From Talpa occidentalis (taxonomy: Eukaryota; Chordata; Mammalia; Eulipotyphla; Talpidae), in assembly GCF_014898055.3 (NCBI RefSeq), contig NW_023601754.1:50957013-51021012 (forward strand): 64,000 nt of DNA. Reading direction: 5' to 3'. A program made the translations under genes and the position numbers. A model generated the notes under the pieces. The model worked only from the letters and a program-made list of their open reading frames with translations, had not been told where the DNA came from and ran no database searches. Position 1 is the first letter of the stretch. Each line of letters starts with the position of its first letter. Positions 38,393-50,247 of this stretch are shown one piece after another.

Positions 38393-38606
38393 AGAATTAA
38401 AAACCTAGGAATAATCCCCCCCCCCGAACAAATTTAACAAATCGTATACAAGGAAAACTATAAGACACCGTGAAAAGACATGTAACAACACACACGGAGG
38501 TGGAAAAATAGCCTGTATCATGAATGGGAAGAACATAGTCAAAAATGTCCACTGCACCAAAAGCAATATATAGATTCAATCCAATCCCTATCAAAATTCC
38601 TATCAA

Positions 38607-38917
38607 ATTTTTTTTTTATAGAGGCATGTTTCATTTATTTATATATTTGTTTGTTTTGTTTTTGTTTATACATGCACTGGGTATAGTCAGAAGCGCCAGA
38701 GGGTGAGAGAATTCACCAGAGCCAGAGCGGGGAGCAGAGCAGGCAGAAAGACCAAAGTACACTGCTGAGGGGAGCAGCGGGCGGCAGGAGAGGTCTGCGC
38801 GCCATGTGGAACCCTCCTCAGGTGGCCGGGGAGCAGCCGGGGATCGAACCGGCACCACAGAGGCCGCGGGCAGCTTCGCAACCCAGCACTCAACCGCTGC
38901 GCCACTGGGGAGGCCCC
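38607..38917 (-). repeat. SINE, subfamily A with extended tail, in L1
   Basis: Flanks share 'cctatcaaattttt'. On the minus strand the element ends with an extra 'catgcctctataaaa' after the AT-rich tail, the same extension as at about 52995. Confidence 0.93.
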
Positions 38918-38940
38918 CTATCAAATTTTTTAAGGAAATA

Positions 38941-39207
38941 GGGCCTCCCTGGTGGCACAAGGGGTCAGGCACCACACCATGAGACAGTCCGCAGCCTCTG
39001 CTGCAGCAGAGTTTGATCCCCAGCCAGCCAGGGAACTACCCATATGGCGCAGCAGACCTCTCCTGACTCCTCACTGCTCCCCTCAGCAGTGGATTTCAGT
39101 CAGTCTGCCTGTTCTGTTCCCCACTCTGTCTCTGGTGAATCCTCTTACCCCTGTATCTTTGGCCTGTACCCCAGCTCTTGTATGCATAAATAAATCTTCA
39201 AAAAAAA
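38941..39207 (+). repeat. SINE, subfamily B, in L1
   Basis: It begins 24 bp after the previous SINE. Flanks share 'ttttttaaggaaata'. Confidence 0.93.
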
Positions 39208-39726
39208 TTTTTTTAAGGAAATAGAATAAATACACTAAGATTTATATGGAAATGCAAAAGATCCCAAACAGCTAAAGCAATACTGACAAAAAGGAAAAAT
39301 GCAGTTGTCGTGTTGCTCAATTGTAAACTATATTATAAAGCAAGTGTGTGGTACTGGAATAGACAAATTTGTGAATGGAACAGAATCAAGATCCCAGAAA
39401 TAAAAGCACATATACATCAACACCTAGTTGATGACAAAGACGCCACGGCCTTAGCTCAGAGAAACACCTCTTCAACAAACGGTGCTGAGGAAACTGGCCA
39501 ATTTCATGTGAGAGAATCAAAGTGGTCTCTCCCAAACTCCACACACAAAAATAAGCTCACGTGGATTAAGGTGTGGACATAAGACTGGAAACCACAAAAC
39601 ACAAAGGAGAAAAAAAACACTGGTGATAAAAGTTCTGTGGAGTCAATGATAGAGGGCTCTTTGGTAGGAGGGAAATGAAAGCAAAGTAGATCACTGGCGC
39701 CACATCAAGTTAAAAGCAATAGCGCA

Positions 39727-39997
39727 GGGGCCTCCCCTGGTGGCTCAGGGGATGAGCGCTGTGCTATGAAGCTGTCCACAGCCTCTGCAGCGCTGGTTCT
39801 ATCCCTGCCGGCGAGGGTCCCATAAGGCCAGGGAGACCTCTCCTTTCTCGCCCTCTGCTCCCCTCAGCAGTGTATTTCGGTCAGTCTGCCCGTTCTGTTC
39901 CCCGCTGTCTCTGGTGAATCCTCTCACCCTCCCGCACATCTGGCCTGTACCCAGGTTCTTGTGTAAATGAATAAATCTTTAAAAAAAAAAAAAAAAG
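39727..39997 (+). repeat. SINE in L1
   Basis: Mixed A/B features in the body. Flanks 'aaaagcaatagc' and 'aaaagcaacagc' form the duplication. Confidence 0.9.
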
Positions 39998-41507
39998 CAA
40001 CAGCATAGGAAGTTGTCAGGGGACTAAACGGAGAGCTACTACATTGGGGGAGGTGTTTGCACATCAGTCTGAGAAGGGCTAACTCACCAGCGAGGATGGA
40101 ACTTATCTGGCCAGACACTTTTCTAAAGTTTGACAAGTAGCGTGCAGAGAAGCTGGGCCCCTCGCTGAGGATGGACATGTGAAATGCTGCAGCTATTCCA
40201 GCAGTCTGTCAGCTCCCGGAAAACATAAATATACCTAACAACCCAGTATTAACACAAGAGTTAATGCTAGAAAAATCCAAAAGAAAAGAGGTGCAAATCT
40301 TCAGAAACATGGATACGAGAAAAGCACATGTGATCAGAAACCAGACTGGATTAACCAAACCAAATAACGCAGCAATTCTCTGTGCCTATTCATGACTCTT
40401 ATGTTTCACTGACTGTGAAAAGACAACGCGCGGAACAGGATGAACTATTTGCAAATCACATACCTGGGAAGGCAGTGGGATCCAGAGTAACTCTCACGCC
40501 TCAGTAAGCTCGACAGCCCGTTCAGTCAGCGGCAGACACACCGCGGTCCACACAGACACAGCCGGTCAGCAGCGCCGGGGACGCGCCCTCAACCTCGCCC
40601 CACTCCACACCCACCAGGGGCCGCCGTGGATTCCGCTCCCCCTTGACATCCGGTCCTGCGGGAGGGACGGGGGAGATGGAGGTGCCTGGTCACGGGGGCG
40701 GCCTTGTGAGTGGGTTGTGGATGCGAATCACAACTCCATAAGGCTGTTTAAAAGAAAACACGCAGGTGTTGAGTCCGTCAGGGTCAGAACCACTGGGGCA
40801 GACGCACCCGCCACGGTCATGAGAATCGGCGTGCGCCGGGCGGGCAGGATCCCATTCGGGGCCCTCGCCTCTCCGAGGGGGGGTCCCTGCGGAGGACTCC
40901 GCCTAGGCCTGCCCCGCCGGACCTCAGCCCACGACGCCAGCCTCTACTCCCCCGCCTCTGGAGCGCCCGCAGCAGCGCCTCCGACTCTGCATCCCCCGCA
41001 AGAGCAAATCCCCACCCGCTCTGGTCCTGGCCTCAGTGGCCACCCGACCGAGGACTGCGAGATTCCCTCTCGGCTGTGTGACCACCGAGGCCAGGCTCAG
41101 CTGCCCCCGCCCCCGCCCCCTCCCGGAGGCGCAGGTGACAGGTTGGGAAGAGTCTGGGGTTCCTCCTCGCCAGGGAGCTGGTTCGAGCCCAGCCAAGCGG
41201 GGCTGCCCGCGTCCCTCCTCCTGGCCACACCGGAGGCTCCGTGCTGCCCCCCACCCCCGCCCGCCGGCCAGCAGCTCTGGCCTCCCGGGGTGCGCCCGCG
41301 CCGGGGGTCGCGAGACGAGGACCTGCGGCTTCTCGGGTGTCCTGGGTCCAGAGACCCCGCGTTTCCACAACCGCGGCCGCCGCGGGCTGTCCCGGGTGAG
41401 GCGCCGCTGCCCCGCCGGCCCCCGACGCGGGACGCCGGCTGCAGGGGGGGCGGGGACGGCGGGCGGGCGGAGGCGCGCGCAGGCCCGGTGGGCGTCCTCC
41501 CCCGCAG

Positions 41508-41700
41508 GGGTGGGTGTCTACACCCGCGGGGGAGGGGGGGTGTCTACACCCGCGGGGAGGGGCGATCGTGGTCACCGCCGGGGTGACGGGGACGTGTCTA
41601 CACAGCGGGGCGGGAAGGCGGAGGTGTCCACACCCGCAGAAACGGGCGATCGGCCTCACCGCGGCGGGGTGGCCGGGACGGGGCGACACCCGCGGGGCGT
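41508..41700. repeat. GC-rich minisatellite in the ZNF329 promoter island
   Basis: About five units of a gtgtctacacccgcgggg-like repeat, near 41513, 41540, 41595, 41623 and 41684. A larger period of about 85 bp is marked by the block gggcgatcg. Confidence 0.75.
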
Positions 41701-41950
41701 CCTCGCCGCCCGCTGCCCAGCCCGAGCCGGGACCCGCCCCCCAGCGCCGCGCGGTACCGGGACGCGGACTCACCGGCGCGGCGGCGGCGGCCATGTTGGG
41801 GCGGCTGCGCGTGCGCGTGCGCGGGAGACCCGGATGTGCGCGCCCGGGCGTCCGCGCATGCGCCGCGCCGGCCCTCGGAGGCTGAGCCGGGGTTCTGAGC
41901 CGGCCGGGAGCTGGGCGGGGGGCGCCGTGCACGGGAGGAGAAGAGCGGCC
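41700..41950 (-). promoter_or_regulatory. ZNF329: CpG-island promoter and first exon of ZNF329
   Basis: On the minus strand a first exon ends at 41774 with donor CCG|GTGAGT. It contains ATGGCCGCCGCCGCC (from 41794), which is also a YY1-like site, just downstream of alternating 'gcgcacgcgc' blocks. There is no ZNF143 motif, unlike the other promoters here. Assignment to ZNF329 rests on orientation and position. The exon is probably noncoding for the main product. Confidence 0.65.
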
Positions 41951-42339
41951 GGCCCGGCGGGGGTGCGCGTGGGGACCGCGCGTTGCGGGGGGCTGGGGGC
42001 GCTTGTGAGGACCCCGCGGGACGGGGGACCCCGCCTGGGGAGTCAGGGCGCCCCTGGGAGGGGTGGGGGGGATTCGGGGGTCAGAGCCCTCCTGCACCCC
42101 CGGGCCCCGGGCACCGCGCAGCCGAGGAAGCCGGAGCTGACGCTGCAGCCCCAGCCGCGGGGAGGGAGGCGCGGCCCCGACCCCCAGGGGACCCCGGGCA
42201 GACCCCAAGGGGACCCCCGCCGTGACCCCCGGCCCACCCCTCTGGACCCCTGGGCCAAACTGAAGGGGCCTCCCCCGGGCCGCGCAGCCTGGCCAGAGCC
42301 GCCGCGCGCGGAGGCAGCGCCTGCAGCTGTGCTCACTGC

Positions 42340-42548
42340 CCGGGGAAGTCCCGTCTGTGCAGCCGCCGCAGCCGCTGAGGAGCCAGGTCGGTCCGGCCAG
42401 GGAGCGGCCCCCAGGGCCCCGCAGACGCTCCTGTCTCCCCGCGGCCCCCTCAGCAGCGGACCCCCCTGTTCCGCTCCCCACTGTCTCTGGGGCGGCCTCT
42501 CCCACAGCCCGCTCCCAGCTCCTGTGCGCACAGAGTCAATAAACCCTG
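42340..42548 (+). repeat. CpG-rich diverged SINE, subfamily B
   Basis: The body order 'ccagggagcggcccc', 'cgctcctgtctccccgcgg', 'cctcagcagcgga', 'tgttccgctccccactgtct' and 'gcacagagtcaataaac' is that of subfamily B. CpGs are frequent where other copies have TpG or CpA. Confidence 0.78.
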
Positions 42549-42894
42549 AACGCCAATTAGGTGCCAAAGGAGTTTCCCCAGTCACGAGACCAAGCGCGCA
42601 GGCCCGAGCGGCCGCGGCCCCTCGCGGAGCAGGAGCCTCACGCGGCCCTGGGCGCCGCGGCTCGGGGCTGCAGTCAAGGCCGCTCGCGGCACGTCTGTGG
42701 GGACGCGCGGGACGCGGCGGTGCGTGCGCGACGGGACGGCGGCCCCGCGTGCCCTGCAGGCCCCACGCACGGACTCGCACGGCGGCTGTGGGGTCGCGGT
42801 GGGGTCTGCGAGTGCCCCCTGCGCGCCCACACAGAGTAACGCTGACGGCGCCTCCAGCGCTGCCGCCAGGGGCCCCACCGGGCCGTCGCGGCTC

Positions 42895-43085
42895 CACCGC
42901 ACGGCGGTCTGGCGGGGGCGCCTCAGAGCCCTTTCATGCCGCCGGGTACGTCCTGGGTCAGGGGCTGGGCCAACCGTGTGGGAGCCGGGAGCTGATTGGT
43001 GCTAAACAGCCCGATCAGCTACAGGATTGGAAAGCGGCCCAATCACACTGGGGGCGGGACTCCCTGAGAGGATATAAGCCGGGGC
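42895..43085 (+). promoter_or_regulatory. LTR-like CCAAT/GC-box/TATA element, copy 3
   Basis: cctcagagccctttcatg, gagctgattggtgctaaa, caggattggaaagcggccca and gggcgggactccctgagagg precede atataagcc. These are the same blocks as copies 1 and 2. A ccgggg tandem repeat follows the TATA box. It stands between the ZNF329 and ZNF274 promoters. Confidence 0.6.
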
Positions 43086-45050
43086 CGGGGCCGGGGCCGC
43101 GGGAGGCGGGGCCGGCCTTGAAGACAGGGGCGCCGGCGGCGGAGCGGAGACCAGCCTGGCGCGAGCCTGGAGTCCGCGGCGCGGGGAGCAGCTGAGGACG
43201 TCGCCGGGGCGGCTCTTCCTGCGGCCTGAGCGGCGCCGGCGCCCGGGCCTGGCATCATGAAGAGCTGCTCGTGGGCGTCGCCCAGCGCCTCGCAGGGAGC
43301 TGTGACCCTGGGAGTCTGCGACCCGCGTCTGGGGGCCCAGTGGGAGCCGCCCCGAGCCGCCCGGAACCCTGGTGGCCGGCGAGGACCCTCCCTGGTGCTG
43401 TCCGGGCGCGGCGGCCTCCCCTGCGGCCATGCGGGCCTCGCCTCTTCGTGCCCGTAGGGCCAAGTCCAGCGCGGTCGCGCCTGAGCCCGGGGCCGCCCGC
43501 AGCCGCGCGGGGGAGGCCCCAGCCTGGCCCGGCCTGCGGGCCCGTCCTCTGCTGCGCTCCCGGCGCCTGGCGCGGTCCTGCTGCCTCCCGGGTGTTGTTC
43601 TCCCGGGGCCTCCTGGCGCCTCGCATCCAGCCGCGCCCCGTCCTTCGCCGGCCTCCCGTCCCGTCCGCCTGCTCCTCTCCACCGCAGGCCGGCCCCGGCC
43701 TCCGACGACGCCGCCGCTGCCCGGCGGGCCGCCCGGGCCTCCTCGCGCAGCCAGGGAGCGCGCGGCCGCCACTGCGCTCGCGTTCCTCCCCGCGCCGCCA
43801 GACGCTCGCCCGCTGCTGGCAGCTCTCAGAAGGCCCGCGGGGCTGCCCCTCAGGCGGGGCGCGCGCTGTGGGCGACCGGCCCCCAGCGGGACCCCGGGGC
43901 CCCTCGCGGAAGGCCGGGCGCTCTGGGAGGCCTCGACCTCCGGTGTCTGCGGACACGGGGCCGCGCGTTCCTGCGAGACCTCAGGACGCGGGCGCTCGGG
44001 CCCTGGAAGTGGCCGTTGGCGGACGTCCCGGTGCCCGCGTCCGGCGCGCCACTGTGGCTCGAGGGGTCTGCGTCGTCGCGCCCTGCCCGCCCCAGCCTCC
44101 GGCCGCCGGCCGCCGCTGGTCCCGCCCTGCTCGTTCCCTGGCGGACGGCGCTGCTCTCCGGGCTCGTGTTTAGTAGTCGGAGTCCCCGCAGACCCTGGGA
44201 CGGGCCTCCTCGGCTTTCCCGAGCCTCCGTCTGGGGCGGGGACGTCGGGGTCCTGCGCCTCCCCCTCGCCCCGCGGCGCCGTTTTCCCGATGAGTGAGAG
44301 GGCGCCTGGCGGGTTCTCTCCCATAGGCCGGGGGCGCCCGGGAGGGCACTCGCCCTCTGGCGCCCTCGGGATCTCGTGGCCGGGCGCCAGACAGAGGCTT
44401 CCGTCACGGATTTCACTCCAGTTCTCGACAGCCCGCGGGTCTGCGCCCCCCCGTGCCGGGTGATTTCCGGGACCCCGCCACCTCATGCTTTCACCCGGCT
44501 CCATGTCGGGGACTGCACCTCGCAATGGTGAGGTCACGGAGCAGCTCCCGGCCTCCCTCCCCTGGTCACAGTCCACGGCCCGGCGTGACGAGAGGGTTAG
44601 ACGCGGGTACAGAAAGGAAAAGCGTTTTGCTGGACACACATCCGAGCCCTTCTGGCGAGGCGGGGGTTGCAGGGAGAACAGCGTGGTCTCTGCCCCCAGG
44701 GGGAGACCCCCAGCTCACTGCAGGCGCCTCCTTGGAGGGAAACAGGGCCGCAGCCACTCCGGTGTGCAGGCCTCTCTGGCGGTGCACGCCCTGCCCTGGG
44801 GGTTGGAGCCCTTTGGGGGGTTGTAGGGTCTAACCCAGGTGCGATCTCCACCCCGCCCCTGCGCCCTCTGGGACCTGATTGCTCAGTGTTCTCCCGGGAG
44901 AAGATTGCTTGTTCCCACGTTTCTGGCACATGGTCACCCCAGGGGAATGGACAGGAGGCACATGTTTCCTTGTAAAAGTGTGTGTGTGTGTAAAATACAT
45001 ATATAGCTTTATTTGCATATATGTACTGGTCATGAATATACATCTACATA
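43086..45050. other. GC-rich intergenic spacer
   Basis: To about 44.5 kb this is CpG-rich with very long open frames on both strands and no recognisable family, so I treat them as compositional. A short (TG)n lies at 44979-44991. Confidence 0.5.
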
Positions 45051-45315
45051 GATTTTTAGATGTATTTATGCATACTGGAGCTGGGGTACAGGCCGGAAGT
45101 GTGGGGGGTCGGTGAGAGGATTCACCAGAGACAGAGTGGGGAACAGAACAGGCAGAGTGACTGAAATCCACGGCTGAGGGGAGCAGCGGGCAAGTCGGTA
45201 GAGGTCTTCCAGGCTATGTGGGTAGCTCCCTGGCTGGGGATTGAACTCGTGCTGCATTGGCTGCAGATAGCTTTATAGGTTGTGTCTTAACCCCTTGCGC
45301 CACCAGGGAGGCCCC
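45051..45315 (-). repeat. SINE, subfamily B
   Basis: Reversed full-length copy; head 'cgccaccagggaggcccc'. Confidence 0.92.
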
Positions 45316-46814
45316 AGAAATATATATTTTAAAGAACAGTGGAATAAGCCACAACTTGATACAAAGAGCCATCCACAAGCAGTAGAGGAACCAGGATAGA
45401 AGGTGCACTCTGAGTATAGTCTATATGGTCCTGACTGACATCTCTGACGTATAGAATTTAAATCTTTCAAACGTACTGATGAGAAATAGCTCAATTTTCT
45501 TAAATTGTGCTTCTTCATTAACATTTATTTTTAAATGTTTAGGAGAAACTGCAAAATAAGGAGGAAATTACCCAAGGATTATTATTTTCCTCTTGTATCA
45601 GTACCTGTACCCAAGCATATCACATGGTAAGTGGCCATGACACTTCTGGTAGGTTACGTGTAGCATGTGGCAGGACGCATCACCTGCGTCTGGAACTGGC
45701 TCATTGGTGCAAATGTGGTGCCTGGCCATAGGCAGGTCACTCTGGCCTTGTCCTCGGTCTCTGGCTGGAAACATGGAAACTGGCAGATGAGGTGGTACTC
45801 ACTAATGATGTGCTGTTCTCACACAGACTCTTAAGCTTTGGCAGCCGAAGGCCAGGAACTGTTGTAGTAAAGGTCTTCACAGCTTTCTTGGCTTCGGGAA
45901 CAAATCCAAGATCCTTTTCCGTCCTCAGCTACTTATACTTACTACCATTGACTGCTGCACAAGTATTACCCGGAACATGATCTCTCTGAACATTTTCAAT
46001 TTTTTTGTTACCAATTGTCTTCTTGTGAAGTTTTTTTTCTTATTTATGATCATACCACATAGAATCTTTCCTGTTACAATATTATGTCAAGATTAAAAAC
46101 AACAATCCTGTTTGGACCATTAGACAAAGGAAAAAGCACTTTTTCCATTGCTACTGGGCACACAAGTAAGTCAGTAATTACCAGAATAGGATTGTGCAAC
46201 ATACTGCCCCCAGAACTCAGTGGCTTACAACAAGTCATTATTCCGCTCATAATCTACAGGCTAAATGGACATTGGCTGATGGAGGCTGACTGCCATGAGC
46301 TGGCTTTGGGCTCCAGGTGAAGAGTAGATCTGCTCCCCTTGCCTGCTGTTCTCCTTAGATCAGTTGTAAGCCAGGTCATGCTCTTGCTATGTCAGTGGTA
46401 AACACACAAACGCATATGTCCAGCCACACTGGCACATTCTAAACCTCTATTCACTTCACAACTGCTGACATTCTTTTACCAAAACAAGTCTCACATGTTA
46501 AGTCTGAAGTCTGGGAGTATTAGCTATCCTCTGCTGTGTAACAAATTACTCTAAAATGTCATGGCTGAAAACAAGGGTAGCAGACTCTTTGTGTAAAGAG
46601 CCAGATACTAAGTATTTTGTCTGGTGGGCCATACAGCCTCTGCTGCGACTGCTGAAACCCACAAGCCATTTCTCTTAGAACCATATGCTGTCCTGGAAAT
46701 AGAAACAAAAGGGAAAAACTCCTCCACATTTTGGCAATGATCATGACTGTGAGGCCCACTTAGAGGAGCAATAGGAACATCAGGAGAGATAAATGGCTTT
46801 GAGAAAACACTGAT
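45316..46814. mobile_element. AT-rich spacer with fossil repeats
   Basis: 46160-46575 contains 'actcagtggcttacaacaag' and 'ctgctgtgtaacaaattact', phrases of an old mammalian interspersed repeat I cannot name with certainty. 46580-46670 ('gtaaagagccagatactaag', 'ggtgggccatacagcctctg') is the same hAT-like fossil as at 18.2 kb, in the opposite orientation. Confidence 0.4.
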
Positions 46815-47420
46815 TGAGGACAGGCCACAAGAATAAATTTTGGGGAAAATAGAACTCAAGCCTTTTCCACAGTATAACAATAATCAGAGAAGTCATACTA
46901 GAGAGAAATCATATAATTAGTATAGTGAAGTCCTTGAACAGACCTCAGTCCCTATTAATGATGAGCATTTTCATTCAGGACACAAATCTTACAATTCTGT
47001 TGAATGTGCGAGAGCATTTACTGAGGAAGATTGCCTCCATACACTTCAGACCTCAGGGTGGGGGCGGGGGGCAGCTGGAAATGCGCATGCACAAAGAAGA
47101 CCCACCTCTGCTCATGAGAAACTTTGTATTTGCTGTGAACTCAGGAAATTATTTTCAAGGAGTGGCTGTTTAACTCTACATGTAAGAACCCATAAAGGAG
47201 AAGGATTCATGCTTTTTCTTTCTCCATAGCCCAGAACACACACTGGAAAGAAACCTGTGGACGCTGACACCATGGGAAAGACTTTCAGCACAGTTCAGTG
47301 CTTATGAGGCTGCATGAGAGAACTCATACTGGAAACAACCTATAGATGTAATTATTGTTGAAGTTCCTTGAGGAGGTGTCCTCACTTTTCACTACAAGAA
47401 GACTCCTGCTGGAAGATGAC
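46815..47420 (+). pseudogene. Decayed C2H2 zinc-finger array fragment
   Basis: Remnants of the finger/linker pattern recur with frameshifts and stops: QRSHTREKSYN at about 46888, HSGHKSYNSVECARAFTEED at about 46971, HTGKKPVDADTMGKTFS at about 47240, and 'gagaactcatactggaaac' (R-T-H-T-G-N) at about 47318. Three or four fingers can be traced, with most Cys ligands lost. No KRAB exon is visible nearby. It is a dead member of the cluster or a stray duplicate; the parent cannot be named. Confidence 0.65.
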
Positions 47421-47529
47421 ATGAGTGGGGTCAGTGTGAGCAGGTTTTTAACAGTGGCTTTCACCTTATCTGAAACCAGTGTCAGATTTTATTGAACATA
47501 ATTAATATGGAAAAATACTATCAGTATTT

Positions 47530-47800
47530 CTTTTAAAAAATATGTTTATGTGTAGAAGAAATAGGGTGCAGTCCAGATGTGCGGGGGCGGGGAGGTGAGA
47601 GGACTCATCAGAGACAGAGCCGGGAACAGAACAGGCAGACTGACTGAAACACACTGCTGAGGGGAGCAGCGGGGAGACAGGAGAGATCTGCTGTGCCCTG
47701 TGGAAATCTCCCTGGCAGGCCAGAAATTGAACTCGCATCGCAGAGGCTGCAGACAGCTTCACAGCGCTGCGCTCAACCCACTGTGCCACCACAGAGGCCC
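47530..47800 (-). repeat. SINE, subfamily B
   Basis: Reversed full-length copy just downstream of the decayed finger fragment. Confidence 0.9.
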
Positions 47801-48825
47801 TGTTAATTCCTTTTTGACATACTTAAGATTATAGAAATTTTGTGTACATGTGTGCAGTGATATGTCTTTTTTAATTCTATCTGATTTACCGCAATCTCAT
47901 TAATTTTTTAAATTTACAACTGGGACTTTTTTTAGTTGCCTATTTCTGTATTTTCTTTTACAATAGTTATAGCACTTAGGTGCTGTAACTTTCATATTTT
48001 ATTTGTGGTAACAAGAACATCTAAAGTTTCAAAATTAAGATTGCTGAGAGCAGATAACCTTCTTTTATTCTGAATGTGTATATCCATCTATGGTTTTGAC
48101 TAGAAGGTAAACAAACAAGGCTCAAGAAGATGGGGGGGTGATTCCCCTCAGAGGACAAGTTCAGTTTCCTATGGCTGAGGGATGTTGAAATGGGTTGCAT
48201 TCAGAACCGCAGCAACCTGTGGCTGGCTGTGCCTTCCCCGTGCCCCAGTGCTGCAAGGATGAGACCCTGCCGCGATGAGGACAGCAAGCAGCAGAGCAGC
48301 AGCTATTTGTGGATGACCTTCTTGGGCCGCATGTCCCACACTTGGTGTCACCTCAGGGACTTTTTGTGGAAACTGGTGTTATTTATGGTAGTTAAATTTC
48401 TGGTTATTTACAACCACACACACTTTTGGGACATAGGATACAAAGGAATTAACTGCATTATTCCCAGCCTAACTTACTGGTTTGTCCAGCATTCTGTGAC
48501 TTTCCTGTTTCCCTCACTGATTTTCTGGAAGTTGGGGTGATCAGCTGAGGCTCAGGACAGATTCTTCGCCTTCCCTCACGTGACCCTATGAGCCTGGGTG
48601 TTCTGGATGCTGATCTCATAGTTGATACCAGGGAATGCAAGCAAAGAATGATATGTAGCAGCAATGGGTAGACCCAGAAACTAGGCTTCTGGGAAGGGGA
48701 TGAGTAATAATTCATAGGGAAAATGCTGATCAAATGAATTGTGCTGCTCCAACCTGCAGTTCCCGGTTCTGAGGTGTTCATGAACTGTTCTAGCGGCTCA
48801 CATTTTAAACACAAAGATGTGTTTT
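47801..48825. other. Intergenic, unrecognised
   Basis: AT-rich. I see short open frames only and no named element. Confidence 0.5.
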
Positions 48826-49081
48826 TCCTTTTTGATTGATTTATACATACAAGAACTGGGATACAGGCCAGAGGGCAGGGGTGAGAGGACTCCCCAGAAA
48901 CAGAGTGGGGAGAACAGGTGGATCCACTGAAATCCACTGCTGAGGGGAGCAGCAGGGGAGACAGGAGAGGTCTGCCGCGCCATGTGGGTAGCTCCCTGGC
49001 TGGGGATTGAACTTGTGCTGCAGTGGCTGCGGACAGCTTCATAGGCTGCGTCTCAATCCCTTGCGCCACCAGGGAGGCCCC
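48826..49081 (-). repeat. SINE, subfamily B
   Basis: Reversed copy; tail 'gattgatttatacatac'. Confidence 0.91.
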
Positions 49082-50247
49082 ATCTATTTTGAATGACTTT
49101 TTAAAAATGTGTTTCCCTTCACATGGAACAATTTGAGATGCACTGTGATAGAGGATGGTGAATGGTGAATGAAAATAACATCATAGGGCCATGATTCCAT
49201 TGCTCTTGTCACCAGTAGCCATGGTGATTTGATCAATATATAATTTTATATCTTATTTTTAGTCATATATTGTCTAAATTAAGCCAACAGCGCTCTGTCG
49301 ATTATTGGAAGCAGAGAAAAAAATGTTTATTTCAGCAATTTAGTATCTCTAGAAGCATGTGTCTGTGGAGTATACCAAGAGAAAGTACAAATTAAACTTT
49401 ACAACTGAATGAACCAACTGTTGCTGTTCAGCCTTTGTTGTTTATGAGCCACAATACTTTTCTTGCAGTTCTAAATTCCAAATCTTTTTCGAGTGAAGTT
49501 TCCTCTGTCACATGTCTACAGACTGTCCGTGAGCAAGTGTATTTGTCTTTCTCCCACCTGCCACTCATTTGCTCAAAATACAGGGATCCTGCATGTATTT
49601 TGGTGCAGATAAACTCAAGTGTGAAGGTCAAGACCGCCAGATGTCACACACTGGTGTATGCACCTGCCTGTCCTGCTCAACTCCAACTGGTTGTGAACTG
49701 CAAAGCATTCCTAGCCCTGAAGGGTTTGAAGAAGGTATCGGGGCCCTCCTGCAAACAGGTTGTGTAACATTTTGACATTTGTCCAGAAATTACGGGTTTT
49801 GTTTTCTTTTTAAATAAATATAGTAAATTATACAGCATGTTTAATTTGCTAAACAGGAAGAACAGCTTGTGAAGAGAGATAGTTAAGTGGCTTTCATGAC
49901 TCAATCTTCAACAACAAACTTAATGTAAAATCGCTTTTAATCTAAAATCCTATTTTTCTCAAATGTCCTATAATCAGGAGAAAATAATTTAACAAATTTT
50001 CACGGGTGCTCGCTTCCTAAAGATGGTGAGGCCTCCCTCAAGCTTGACAGCGAATCACTAGAACCAAAGAAAACTGTAACTAAACAGGAGAAAGGTGGTT
50101 TCCTCTCACTGCCTGGGGCTGTATAATATCACTTTATGAAAGCAAAAATGAAGCAAAAAATGAAACAAAAAAAGACCAAATTGATTATGAACTGGGGATA
50201 TTTTATCTACAAAAGCCAAGAAATATCCAAGGAAATACATTGGTATT
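49082..50247. other. Intergenic, unrecognised
   Basis: AT-rich unique-looking sequence. No gene signal seen on either strand. Confidence 0.5.

Larger units (their letters stand above)
37490..40000 (+). mobile_element. LINE-1 ORF2 3' portion, decayed and split by five SINEs
   Basis: Diverged L1 ORF2 phrases occur in order: 'gcaatcagacaacaag', 'ttgcagaggatat', 'gaagaacatagtcaaaaatg', 'tagattcaatccaatcccta', 'gtggtactggaatagacaaa', 'ggaacagaatcaagatccca', 'ctcttcaacaaacggtgctg' and 'aataagctcacgtggattaa'. The frame is destroyed by stops and indels. SINEs at 37.7, 38.1, 38.6, 38.9 and 39.7 kb interrupt it. Confidence 0.88.
34799..41773 (-). other. ZNF329: ZNF329 intron(s)
   Basis: From the acceptor at 34799 to the presumed first-exon donor at 41774. 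It contains the SINEs and L1 listed below and no KRAB or SCAN exon. At 35.0-36.5 kb I recognise only an 18-bp tandem repeat. Further noncoding exons are possible. Confidence 0.6.

Noticed and set aside
41036..43195. 719-codon open frame on the plus strand
   Set aside because: It spans a CpG island, a minisatellite, a SINE and an LTR-like element. No domain is recognisable, and long frames on the other strand overlap it. Explained by high GC.
43002..44639. 545-codon open frame on the minus strand
   Set aside because: Pro/Arg/Gly-rich, no conserved motif, covers the TATA element on the opposite strand. Compositional.
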